From: CAYXUW01 sp964468375
Lineage (GTDB): Bacteria > Planctomycetota > Phycisphaerae > Sedimentisphaerales > Anaerobacaceae
Direction of reading: 5' to 3'
Assembly: GCA_964468375.1 (NCBI GenBank)
Contig: CAYXUW010000055.1
Coordinates: forward strand, 1-15,981
Length of the DNA stretch: 15,981 nt
The notes under the pieces were generated by a model. The model did no database searches and was not told the origin of the DNA. It saw nothing but the letters and a program-made list of their open reading frames with translations. The first letter of the stretch is position 1; the number at the start of each line of letters is the position of its first letter. Both the position numbers and the translations under genes were made by a program. Below are positions 8,588 to 15,366 of the stretch, in pieces.

Positions 8588-9682
8588 ATGGCAGAGATTG
8601 AAATTAAAATTCCGGCAACCGAGCAAAAAAGTTACAAAATAAAAATCGGCGCAGACTTCTTGGACTCTCTGTGGGAGCAAATAGACAGTGATTTCAACCA
8701 GCCGAATAAATTCATTGTAACCGACGAAAACCTCGTCTCGGCCGGACATTTGCAGAAACTGGTGGGCAAGATAAACGTCCCAACATTTGTAATCACCCCT
8801 GCCGGCGAGACCTCTAAAAACTTCAATACCGTTGTCTCGATAACGGAAGCGATGGAAAAAGCCTGTTTTGGCAGAGACAGTCTCGTCGTCGCTCTTGGCG
8901 GCGGAACAGTCGGCGATATCGCAAGCTTTGCTGCTTCGATTTTCAAAAGAGGTGTCCCTGTTGCTCATATACCGACAACAACAGTCGCTCAAGCCGACTC
9001 GTCGATAGGAGGCAAGACCGGCGTCGACTCGAGCATAAGTAAAAATGCGTTCGGCACATTCTGGCATCCGTCAGCCATTTATATCGACGTTACCACTTTG
9101 AAAACTCTGGACGACAGACAATTCAGAGCCGGCCTTGTCGAATCCGTAAAACATGCTATTATCACTGACAGCCAATATTTTGATTTCATCGAAAGCAATA
9201 TCGATTCTATTCTCAGCCGAAAACCGGACGTGCTCGAAAATATGGCCCTTTACAACTGCAAAATAAAAGGCGGCGTTGTGGAAATTGACCCCGTAGAAAA
9301 AAACCAGCGAAGAATGCTTAACTATGGTCATACCGTAGGCCACGCCGTCGAAGCTGCCAGCGGATTTGAGTTGCTGCACGGCGAATCCGTCGCCATCGGA
9401 ATCGTCGCAGCTGGTCTCATCGAGCTTGAACTGGGACTCGCAAAACCGGAAAAGCTCGAAAGAATCAAAGAAATTTTCAAAAAAATCAACGTTCCAATAA
9501 CCCCGCCCCAGAATTTAGACGAAAAAAAACTTATTGAGCTGATAAAGCACGACAAAAAGGCCGTAGGTAAATGGCCCCGTTTCGTGTTGACTAGCGATAT
9601 AGGTCAGGTTTACTGTAAGGATGGACAATATGCCGTTGAAGTCGCCCCAGAGGTGGTGAAAAAAGTATTAAGTAAATTCTAA
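8588..9682 (+). CDS. aroB: 3-dehydroquinate synthase (AroB, sugar phosphate cyclase family)
   Basis: NAD- and metal-dependent cytoplasmic enzyme that cyclises DAHP to 3-dehydroquinate. The length of 364 aa is typical. The NAD-binding block is GGGTVGDIASFAA (104-116), followed by RGVPVAHIPTTTVAQADSSI and GGKTGVD (141-147). The residues expected from Aspergillus DHQS are present: Lys143, Lys152-Asn153, Glu185 and Lys188 in LVESVKHA, Lys227, Arg241, Asn245, His248 and His252 in NYGHTVGH, and His264 in LLHGE. Glu185, His248 and His264 are the metal ligands. The usual Asn in GGKTGVN is Asp here. The pattern fits DHQS or its aminoDHQS relatives and not EEVS or DOIS cyclases. It is the first gene of the plus operon; a weak agg ribosome site precedes the ATG. 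A second, unrelated DHQ synthase lies 1.9 kb downstream. Confidence 0.92.
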   Translation: MAEIEIKIPATEQKSYKIKIGADFLDSLWEQIDSDFNQPNKFIVTDENLVSAGHLQKLVGKINVPTFVITPAGETSKNFNTVVSITEAMEKACFGRDSLVVALGGGTVGDIASFAASIFKRGVPVAHIPTTTVAQADSSIGGKTGVDSSISKNAFGTFWHPSAIYIDVTTLKTLDDRQFRAGLVESVKHAIITDSQYFDFIESNIDSILSRKPDVLENMALYNCKIKGGVVEIDPVEKNQRRMLNYGHTVGHAVEAASGFELLHGESVAIGIVAAGLIELELGLAKPEKLERIKEIFKKINVPITPPQNLDEKKLIELIKHDKKAVGKWPRFVLTSDIGQVYCKDGQYAVEVAPEVVKKVLSKF

Positions 9683-9700
9683 TTAAGTGAGAGCTGTAAT

Positions 9701-10654
9701 ATGTATAGAGAACAAATCAAAGTACTGGACTGCACGATAAGAGACGGTGGACTTATCAATAATCACTACTTTACGGATGACTTTGTCCGGGCCGTCTATC
9801 AGTCACTTTCCAAAGCCGGTATTGACTATATGGAATTCGGATATCGAAGCAGCAGGGAATTATATCCGCCGGAAGAATACGGTGCGTGGAAGTATTGTGA
9901 CGACAATAAGATAAGAGAAATCATAGACGGCGTCGAGTCCAACGTAAAAATCAGCGTTATGGTCGATTCATACCGCGTAAAAGAGCAGGAGTTTGCCCCC
10001 GCCGACGAAAGCCCCATTGATATGATTCGTGCGGCTACTTATGTTAAATATATCGACAGCGCCGTAGAGCTTATCAACAAATGCCACGATTTGGGATACG
10101 AAACAACCTGCAACATAATGGCCGTTTCAAGGGAGATTGAGCCCGACCTTGTCGAAGCGATTGAGCAGTTGGCAAAGACCTCCGTTGATGTGGTTTATGT
10201 TGTGGACAGCTTCGGTGCGTTATACTGCGAGCAGATTGAGTATCTCGTCAAGTTATACAAGAAACACCTCCCCGGCAAAACAATCGGCGTGCACTGTCAC
10301 AATAACCAGCAGCTTGCTTTCAGCAATACAATAGAAGGAATAATCCACGATGCCAATTTCGTAGACGGCTCACTTTATGGCATAGGCCGCGGGCCGGGTA
10401 ATTGCTGCCTTGAATTATTGATTGGTTTCCTGAAAAATCCCAAGTTCAACCTTACCCCCGTCCTCAAGGTAATACAGGATTATATGATACCTATGCGTAA
10501 AGAGATTGAGTGGGGTTACATTCTGCCGTATATGGTAACCGGAATACTCAACGAGCATCCGCGCTCGGCTATTGCCTACCGCCAGACCAGAGACAAGGAT
10601 AAATACGCAGAGTTCTATGAACAGTTGCGAGACGCTCACGATAAGCGGTGCTAA
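9701..10654 (+). CDS. DmpG/HMG-CoA-lyase-like TIM-barrel aldolase, substrate unknown
   Basis: A 317 aa protein of the HMGL-like superfamily (4-hydroxy-2-oxovalerate aldolase, HMG-CoA lyase, isopropylmalate synthase). The opening strand LDCTIRDGG (9-17) supplies Arg14 and the metal ligand Asp15; GVHCHNN (196-202) supplies the metal ligands His198 and His200. Further family-like segments are YMEFGYR, VDSFGALY (168-175) and DGSLYGIGRGPGN (222-234). It is slightly shorter than DmpG (about 345 aa), and I see no acetaldehyde dehydrogenase partner, so the DmpG channelling complex is unlikely. It starts 18 bases after aroB with a gagag ribosome site, so it is almost surely co-transcribed with it. Such enzymes cleave or form bonds next to a 2-keto acid. 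A role in supplying or removing a keto-acid linked to the aromatic pathway is inference only. Confidence 0.8.
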   Translation: MYREQIKVLDCTIRDGGLINNHYFTDDFVRAVYQSLSKAGIDYMEFGYRSSRELYPPEEYGAWKYCDDNKIREIIDGVESNVKISVMVDSYRVKEQEFAPADESPIDMIRAATYVKYIDSAVELINKCHDLGYETTCNIMAVSREIEPDLVEAIEQLAKTSVDVVYVVDSFGALYCEQIEYLVKLYKKHLPGKTIGVHCHNNQQLAFSNTIEGIIHDANFVDGSLYGIGRGPGNCCLELLIGFLKNPKFNLTPVLKVIQDYMIPMRKEIEWGYILPYMVTGILNEHPRSAIAYRQTRDKDKYAEFYEQLRDAHDKRC

Positions 10655-10678
10655 TCTGATTTCTTCCAAAAACCGGAT

Positions 10679-10684
10679 TATAAT
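10679..10684 (+). promoter_or_regulatory. possible internal promoter -10 box before the ADHS gene
   Basis: A perfect TATAAT lies in the 116-base gap between the aldolase gene and the ADHS gene, the largest gap in this operon. No convincing -35 box lies 16-18 bases upstream. If used, it gives an A/T-rich leader of about 80 bases and lets ADHS, DHQS-II and the mgtC-like gene be expressed apart from aroB. Confidence 0.3.
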
Positions 10685-10770
10685 GATAAAAAAGAGGATA
10701 GCTTTTTCTCTTGCCTTTTGGCCGATTTCAGGTAAATTCTACAATCAAAATAACGATTGGAGGTCTGGAA

Positions 10771-11565
10771 ATGATAGGAAAAAAGATACGGCTTGAGAGG
10801 ATAATCGACCGCAATTCCGGCAAAACGGTAATTGTCCCGATGGACCACGGCGTGACTGTCGGGCCTATTGAAGGATTGACCGATATGCGCACCACCGTCT
10901 CCAAGATTGTTGCCGGCGGAGCAAACGCTATTTTAATGCACAAAGGAATGGTTCGCGCAGGTCACAGAGGCGCGGGCAAAGACGTCGGCCTGATTATTCA
11001 CCTTTCAGCCGGAACGTCGATGAGTCCCGACCCGAACGCAAAGGAGCTGGTCTGCACTGTCGAGGAAGCGATTAAGCTGGGTGCCGATGCCGTCTCCGTC
11101 CACATAAACCTCGGTGCCGAAACAGACAAAGAAATGCTCGGCCAACTAGGCTTTATAAGCGAGCGTTGTTTGCAGTGGCAGGTGCCGCTTGTTGCGATGA
11201 TGTACACCCGCGGACCGAAGATTAAAAACGAATTCGATGTAAATAATGTCAAGCACGCCGCCAGAGTCGGGGCTGAATTAGGAGCGGATATCGTCAAGGT
11301 GCCTTACACAGGCAGCATCGAAAGCTTCACCGAAGTGGTTCAGGGCTGCCCTGTGCCGGTAGTGATTGCCGGCGGGGAAAAAATGGAAAGCGACAAGGAC
11401 ATATTCGAAATGGTGGACGGCGCGCTCAAGGCCGGTGCTACAGGACTATCTATCGGCCGAAATGCCTTCCAGCACAAAAATCCGGACAAGATAATCGAGA
11501 CCCTTTGTAAAATGGTCCACGAAGGTATCGGCGTGGAAAAGGCGGCGGCTGCGCTGAAAAACTAA
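10771..11565 (+). CDS. 2-amino-3,7-dideoxy-D-threo-hept-6-ulosonate synthase (ADHS) type class I aldolase
   Basis: A 264 aa Schiff-base aldolase of the DhnA/ADHS family. In the archaeal shikimate route this enzyme joins L-aspartate semialdehyde with 6-deoxy-5-ketofructose 1-phosphate to give ADH; the relative GriI uses dihydroxyacetone phosphate to start 3-amino-4-hydroxybenzoate. Visible motifs are VPMDHGVTVGP with Asp25-His26, MMYTRGP with Tyr145 (likely proton donor) and DIVKVPYTGS with Lys176 (Schiff-base lysine), then a phosphate-binding end VIAGGEK (198-204) and GLSIGRNAFQ (225-234). MJ0400 has about 273 residues, so the size fits. The ATG at 10771 is chosen over an in-frame ATG at 10711 because GGAGGT (10759-10764) lies 6 bases before it and the protein then begins MIGKKIRLERI, normal for the family. 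The next gene, DHQ synthase II, follows by 25 bases and is its usual partner. Confidence 0.9.
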   Translation: MIGKKIRLERIIDRNSGKTVIVPMDHGVTVGPIEGLTDMRTTVSKIVAGGANAILMHKGMVRAGHRGAGKDVGLIIHLSAGTSMSPDPNAKELVCTVEEAIKLGADAVSVHINLGAETDKEMLGQLGFISERCLQWQVPLVAMMYTRGPKIKNEFDVNNVKHAARVGAELGADIVKVPYTGSIESFTEVVQGCPVPVVIAGGEKMESDKDIFEMVDGALKAGATGLSIGRNAFQHKNPDKIIETLCKMVHEGIGVEKAAAALKN

Positions 11566-11590
11566 AATCGACGTGCGGGGAATAAGTCAA

Positions 11591-12586
11591 ATGAAGAAAT
11601 TATGGGTAAATGTTGTCCCCTACAAAAAAGACATCGCTATAGCTGCGCTTGAAAGCGGCGCCGAGGCGGTTGTCCTGCCGGACGGCAAAAGCAACACCGT
11701 GCGCGAATTCGGAAAAATCAAAACCGTGGAGAAAAACGGCGACATCAAACCCGGCGTCGATGTTGAGTTCATCGATATAGCAGGTAAAAAAGATGAGGAT
11801 AAGGCAGCGGCGGTGCCGGAGAATAAAATAGCTGTCCTGCGAATGCTCGACTGGACGATAATACCCATCGAAAATCTACTCGCCCGGCGCGGCAAAAACA
11901 TAATGGTTCAGGTCGAGAACAGCAAACAAGCCAAACTTATGACTGAAATCCTCGAAAAAGGCGTCGACGGCATTGTCCTGAATACCACCAGTGTAAACGA
12001 AATCAAAAAAACCGCAGAAATCATTCACGGCATAAGCGAAAAGGTTTCTTTAGTAACCGCCACCATCACGGCCGCCAAACAGCTCGGTATGGGCGACCGC
12101 GCCTGTCTCGACACCTGCACGCAAATGGGACTCGGCGAAGGTATGCTCGTCGGCAATACGGCCTCGGGCTTCTTTTTAGTCCACTCCGAATCCATCGATA
12201 ATCCATACGTTGCCTCCCGGCCTTTCCGCGTCAACGCCGGCGCCGTCCACGCATACACTTTAGCTCCGGGCGGCAAAACCAAGTATCTCGCCGACTTAAA
12301 AGCCGGCGATGATGTCCTGGTAGTGGACTTTCACGGTAAAAGCCAGACGGCTTACCTCGGCAGAAACAAAATCGAAAAAAGACCTATGATGCTCATCGAG
12401 GCCGAGGCCGAAGGCCAGCCTATAAGTCTTGTCTTGCAAAACGCCGAAACCATTCGACTGGTTACCCCGAAGGGCAAAGCAATTTCAGTCACCAGCTTAA
12501 AACCCGGCGATAAAGTGCTCGGCCATATCGAAAAGGCTGGCAGACATTTCGGTATGCAGGTGGACGAAACCTTGATAGAAAGGTAA
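11591..12586 (+). CDS. 3-dehydroquinate synthase II (archaeal type)
   Basis: A 331 aa NAD-dependent enzyme of the DHQS-II family (MJ1249; GriH is a relative). It oxidatively deaminates and cyclises ADH to 3-dehydroquinate. It is unrelated in sequence to AroB. Recognisable blocks are the start MKKLWVNVVPYKKDI, GMGDRACLDTC (166-176), GEGMLVGN (182-189), RPFRVNAGAVHAY (210-222), PGGKTKYLADL and the C-terminal IEKRPMMLIEAEAEG (261-275). The C-terminal half from about 205 is the most typical part. The ATG at 11591 is preferred to an in-frame GTG at 11573, since a gcgggga ribosome site lies between them and family members begin MK..W. It pairs with the ADHS gene upstream; the mgtC-like gene begins 4 bases after its stop. 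Confidence 0.94.
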   Translation: MKKLWVNVVPYKKDIAIAALESGAEAVVLPDGKSNTVREFGKIKTVEKNGDIKPGVDVEFIDIAGKKDEDKAAAVPENKIAVLRMLDWTIIPIENLLARRGKNIMVQVENSKQAKLMTEILEKGVDGIVLNTTSVNEIKKTAEIIHGISEKVSLVTATITAAKQLGMGDRACLDTCTQMGLGEGMLVGNTASGFFLVHSESIDNPYVASRPFRVNAGAVHAYTLAPGGKTKYLADLKAGDDVLVVDFHGKSQTAYLGRNKIEKRPMMLIEAEAEGQPISLVLQNAETIRLVTPKGKAISVTSLKPGDKVLGHIEKAGRHFGMQVDETLIER

Positions 12587-12590
12587 AGCT

Positions 12591-13040
12591 ATGACCTGTC
12601 CGGAAAATGTAATCAGTGTAATTTTAGCCGTTCTGCTCGGCGGAATAATCGGGCTCGAAAGAGAAATCCGCGGCAAAGTCGCCGGCCTCAGGACAAATAT
12701 CTTAATATGCCTTGGTGCGGCAGTCTTTACCATAATCTCCAGAGAAATGGCCGGCGGCCAGGAAGCCTCTCTAACAAGAATAGCCGCAGGCGTGGTCACC
12801 GGTGTGGGCTTTTTAGGTGCCGGCGCAATCATTCAGGATAGAGGTGGTATCCACGGCTTGACCTCCGCTGCGACTATATGGATAGTCGCAAGCATCGGAA
12901 TGGCCTGCGGTGCAGAATTTTTTAAGCTGGCGATTATATCGACGCTCGTTGCTCTTGCAGTATTGATTGGCCTGACGCACCTGGAAAAATCGGTTGCCTC
13001 TCTCAAACAAAAATATAAATTGAAATCAGAGCAACCTTGA
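12591..13040 (+). CDS. short MgtC/SapB family membrane protein
   Basis: A 149 aa inner-membrane protein with four or so hydrophobic segments. The family core is clear: LGGIIGLEREIRGKVAGLRT (16-35), then a loop ending in AAGVVTGVGFLGAGAIIQD and GLTSAATIWIVASIGMACG. MgtC relatives are linked to magnesium limitation, virulence and control of the F-ATPase, but many environmental homologues have no known role. This one lacks the C-terminal cytoplasmic domain of the longer MgtC proteins. It begins 4 bases after the DHQS-II stop, and its ribosome site (aaagg) lies inside the end of that gene, so translation is probably coupled. It is the last gene of the operon; the convergent arfB ends 15 bases away and I see no terminator hairpin between them. 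Confidence 0.88.
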   Translation: MTCPENVISVILAVLLGGIIGLEREIRGKVAGLRTNILICLGAAVFTIISREMAGGQEASLTRIAAGVVTGVGFLGAGAIIQDRGGIHGLTSAATIWIVASIGMACGAEFFKLAIISTLVALAVLIGLTHLEKSVASLKQKYKLKSEQP

Positions 13041-13055
13041 CGTCTAAGCAACTGC

Positions 13056-13478
13056 TCAAAAATCGAAATTCTTCTCCGCCCGCTGCTTCTTCAAAATACT
13101 TCGCCGTTTTTTTTCTTCTAATCTCCGCCTCTTAGCCGCCTCCGGCACTTTAGTTTTCTTGCGCACTTTTTTCCTCTTCAGCGCCCCCTTAAGTAATCTT
13201 TGCAGTTTCTCGACCGCCACCTGCCGGTTCGCTTTTTGCGTCCGATGTCTTTGCGAAACTATCCTTATAACCCCCCTCTTGTCTGCATAAGTTGCAAGCT
13301 TTTTGAGTACCAGTTTTTTCTGTGCGTCGGAAAGCCGTCTCGTCCCCGCCGCATCGAAAAACACCGTAACCCGTGTATTGACTTTATTGACGTTCTGTCC
13401 GCCGGGACCGCTGCTGCGCGAAAACTTAAAGACGAGCTCATCCTCCGTAATGGAAACTCCGCCGCCAATCTCAATCAT
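13056..13478 (-). CDS. arfB: ArfB-type peptidyl-tRNA hydrolase (ribosome rescue)
   Basis: A 140 aa class I release-factor-like protein, the same length as E. coli ArfB (YaeJ). It frees peptides from ribosomes stalled on mRNAs without a stop codon. The catalytic loop SSGPGGQNVNK places GGQ at residues 26-28, exactly as in E. coli ArfB. There is no codon-recognition domain. The C-terminal part, from about residue 97, is a strongly basic Lys/Arg tail of the kind that enters the empty mRNA channel. The ATG at 13478 (MIEIGGGVSI) is preferred to upstream in-frame starts, which would overlap the DUF6941-like gene. It lies 7 bases after that gene's stop, so the two form an operon. Confidence 0.92.
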   Translation of the reverse strand: MIEIGGGVSITEDELVFKFSRSSGPGGQNVNKVNTRVTVFFDAAGTRRLSDAQKKLVLKKLATYADKRGVIRIVSQRHRTQKANRQVAVEKLQRLLKGALKRKKVRKKTKVPEAAKRRRLEEKKRRSILKKQRAEKNFDF

Positions 13479-13485
13479 AATTTCG

Positions 13486-13911
13486 CTACCCGGTTTTTTT
13501 CTCGCCGCTTTGGGGCGGTACCGCAACCTTCCTGCAAACAATCCGTCTCTCCCCGAGAAAATGCTCCTCCGCAAATATCTGAAAGCGATACTCGCCCTCG
13601 TGTGGCAGCGCCACCCCCTGCAGATTCAGTGCCAGGCTGACCACCTGTTTAACGTCCTTAAATTCGGCTATGCCTTTCTGCTCAAATATAACCTTCTCTT
13701 CCTGCTCCTCGATGAGTCTTATCCTTATATTTGTCTTGCCGTGCCCGTTCGTCAGTTCACAAAAGAAAACAAGCAGAGGATACCGAATCGGATATTTCGG
13801 CGCGTTGATATTCTGGATTATATTTATAATGCTCGGCATGCCGGTAACTTTATCGAAGATAACTCTGTCGCAGATAACAATCGACAATAAAATCGGGGGC
13901 ACCTCTGTCAT
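13486..13911 (-). CDS. DUF6941-like protein of unknown function
   Basis: A 141 aa soluble protein with no signal peptide. It begins MTEVPPILLSIVICDRVIFD, then TGMPSIINIIQNI, a central LTNGHGKTNIRIRLI, and an end resembling a beta-sandwich edge (GEYRFQIFAEEHFLGERRIV). This layout resembles the short proteins grouped as DUF6941, whose function is not known; the family name is from memory and needs an HMM search. An aagggg ribosome site 6 bases before the ATG at 13911 supports the start. It is the first gene of a two-gene operon with arfB. Confidence 0.7.
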   Translation of the reverse strand: MTEVPPILLSIVICDRVIFDKVTGMPSIINIIQNINAPKYPIRYPLLVFFCELTNGHGKTNIRIRLIEEQEEKVIFEQKGIAEFKDVKQVVSLALNLQGVALPHEGEYRFQIFAEEHFLGERRIVCRKVAVPPQSGEKKTG

Positions 13912-14022
13912 ATTTTTCCCCTTAGTATTTTTGTTTTAATTTATCTTCGGCGCAGCGGTCATTTTTCGCAAGTCATAAATCCGAAGAAAAACAGAAAATC
14001 AGCACAGCCGGAAAATAAAAAT

Positions 14023-14045
14023 GGGAGAGCTTTTGACACTCTCCC
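14023..14045 (-). terminator. intrinsic terminator
   Basis: A perfect 7-bp stem, GGGAGAG/CTCTCCC, with a 9-base loop. On the minus strand it is followed by ATTTTTATTTT. It would end transcripts coming from the nitroreductase and small membrane protein genes, 258 bases past the last stop, and insulates the DUF6941-arfB operon. Confidence 0.6.
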
Positions 14046-14122
14046 TGTCTTATCGTGGCCCTTTCCTTTATCGCCTTTAGCTTTAGCTTCCTATGCCCGC
14101 ATTTCGCTCTGCCCTGCGTGTG

Positions 14123-14142
14123 GTATCGAAAATGGACGATAC
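14123..14142. repeat. inverted repeat in the gene-free stretch
   Basis: GTATCG (14123-14128) and CGATAC (14137-14142) are perfect reverse complements with an 8-base loop. A near-palindrome centred on CCATGG follows (14150-14167) and pairs fully on the minus strand if G-U pairs are allowed. This suggests a structured minus-strand RNA, but there is no known family match by eye. Confidence 0.35.
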
Positions 14143-14302
14143 GAAGTCAAGCCAACCATGGCCGACTGGTCATTTATCCAGAGCCACCCATAATCTATAT
14201 GCGCTACATCGGCCGGCGGCTTTTTATTTCTTGAATTTTTCTGAAAATCGCTGTTTCCAGTATTAAAAACCCATATTTTCGGACTTTTGCAGGCAACCTT
14301 TC

Positions 14303-14581
14303 TTATGCCTGACCGGCCGATTCTGTCTTCTTTTCCTTCCCCGTCAGCAAATTATACAGCCAGGCGAATATCAGCCCGCCAACCAGCCCGTCGAAAAATG
14401 CCCACACCAGTCCAATTACACTACCGATGGGACTAATTGTATATCCTCGATACAACCGTCCTATCATCGTGACCTCTCCCGTCGCACCTTCAAATGCTAT
14501 TATCCACCACGTCAGCAGAAATAGCCCGAAGCCCCACCACAAACCGAAAGCCAGTCCGAACGCCTTTACATTAAGTTTCAT
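14303..14581 (-). CDS. small two-helix membrane protein (holin-like annotation group)
   Basis: A 92 aa inner-membrane protein. The first hydrophobic segment is at about residues 8-30 (rich in Gly, Trp and Phe, with LFLLTWWIIAF), and the second at about 50-82 (PIGSVIGLVWAFFDGLVGG and FAWLYNLL). It ends in a short charged tail. Similar proteins in many bacterial genomes carry the automatic label bacteriophage holin, but there is no lysis gene or phage gene here, so that function is not supported. A gagg ribosome site lies 7 bases before the ATG. It follows the nitroreductase gene by 42 bases and is probably co-transcribed. Confidence 0.75.
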   Translation of the reverse strand: MKLNVKAFGLAFGLWWGFGLFLLTWWIIAFEGATGEVTMIGRLYRGYTISPIGSVIGLVWAFFDGLVGGLIFAWLYNLLTGKEKKTESAGQA

Positions 14582-14623
14582 TTTGTTACCTCTCTTTCTG
14601 TCATTACCTGCAAAATCTCGCTC

Positions 14624-15316
14624 CTATTTTATATGCCCTATCGTCTGGGCCAAAACCACCCGTTCCGGCTTTACTTTAATCACTTTACTGAATTTATTCT
14701 CGTCGATATACCCCCTCACTACTGTCCCCAGCCCCTCCGATGCGCAATACAGATAGACGTTCTGCACAAAAAATCCGACTTCGCAGTGTATCCAGAAGTC
14801 CCGCTTATTCCTCGGCACCGGTCTGTCGAGATTTTCCCAGTTCTTTAAGTTAAGAACATAAACCAGATTCACCGGCGCTGTATAAACGAAGTCCTGCCTG
14901 CCGCACTCTTTCCGGTAGTCCCCTTTGGCAACCGGGGCAAGCTCGTGCTTCGCCACGTCATACAGATAAACGCCTTCCGGCAGCACAACATAAATATCGA
15001 CGGCGTATTTGGCCATTGCCGCAGGCGAAGTCCGTTTGCCGTCCGGCCGGTTCACACCATCCGCCGCCCACAGCAGTTCCGACAGCTGCTGCAGCGTCAG
15101 CTTTTTGTCCGAGATATTTCGATGCGTCATTCTTTTCTTAAGCGCCTTCATCAAAGGCATTCCCTTATCCGAATTCGGCTGATTAAGTTTTATCACCCCG
15201 CCTTTCGCGATCGCCGCCTGCAAATCCTCAGCTGTCCCGTCCTCGGAAAAGCTCGGCTGGGCCGATGCCAAAACCGCCAATGCCGGAACGCTTTTTAGAA
15301 ATGTCCTTCTGTCCAT
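14624..15316 (-). CDS. Tat-exported nitroreductase-family (SagB/ThcOx-like) flavoprotein
   Basis: A 230 aa protein. Residues 1-24 are a signal peptide with a twin-arginine motif, DRRTFLK, and a likely cleavage after ASA (17-19). The remainder is a nitroreductase-fold FMN domain: RMTHRNISDKKLTLQQLSEL (62-81) with LLWAADGVNR, GKRTSPAA (93-100), and the C-terminal block VGFFVQNVYLYCASEGLGTV (180-199). This looks closest to the SagB-like group that lacks an obvious partner. Twin-arginine export fits a protein that folds around its flavin in the cytoplasm before crossing to the periplasm. The start at 15316 is set by AAGGAGGA (15321-15328), 4 bases upstream; a longer in-frame start at 15388 would bury the signal peptide. 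Substrate unknown. Confidence 0.88.
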   Translation of the reverse strand: MDRRTFLKSVPALAVLASAQPSFSEDGTAEDLQAAIAKGGVIKLNQPNSDKGMPLMKALKKRMTHRNISDKKLTLQQLSELLWAADGVNRPDGKRTSPAAMAKYAVDIYVVLPEGVYLYDVAKHELAPVAKGDYRKECGRQDFVYTAPVNLVYVLNLKNWENLDRPVPRNKRDFWIHCEVGFFVQNVYLYCASEGLGTVVRGYIDENKFSKVIKVKPERVVLAQTIGHIK

Positions 15317-15366
15317 TTTGTCCTCCTTATCTTTTTTGCATAATATTACGAAACCGAAACTATCCC

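Larger units (their letters stand above)
13912..14302. other. 391-base stretch without a supported gene
   Basis: It lies between the small membrane protein gene and the DUF6941-like gene, both on the minus strand. It contains a terminator-like hairpin (14023-14045) and a second perfect hairpin (14123-14142). A stop-free minus-strand frame runs from inside the membrane protein gene to a TAG at 14091-14093, but it has no plausible start apart from one giving 22 residues. A 57-codon plus-strand frame (14093-14266) has no ribosome site. A long 3' untranslated region, a small RNA or a gene remnant are all possible. Confidence 0.5.

Noticed and set aside
10711..10770. N-terminal extension of the ADHS gene to ATG 10711
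   Set aside because: The GGAGGT ribosome site lies inside this extension and serves the ATG at 10771; the extra 20 residues do not look like the family.
10683..10796. 37-codon frame beginning MIKKRIAFS in the gap before the ADHS gene
   Set aside because: It overlaps the well-supported ADHS start, has no ribosome site, and its composition after about residue 15 is not protein-like.
13479..13574. Longer ArfB starting at 13574
   Set aside because: It would overlap the end of the DUF6941-like gene in another frame. The 140-residue form puts GGQ at 26-28, as in E. coli ArfB.
14093..14266. 57-codon plus-strand frame starting at ATG 14093
   Set aside because: No ribosome site, no recognisable sequence, and it lies antisense to a stretch that appears to be transcribed from the minus strand.
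14303..14581. Prophage lysis module suggested by the holin-like small protein
   Set aside because: No endolysin, phage structural gene, integrase or att-like repeat is present in the window.
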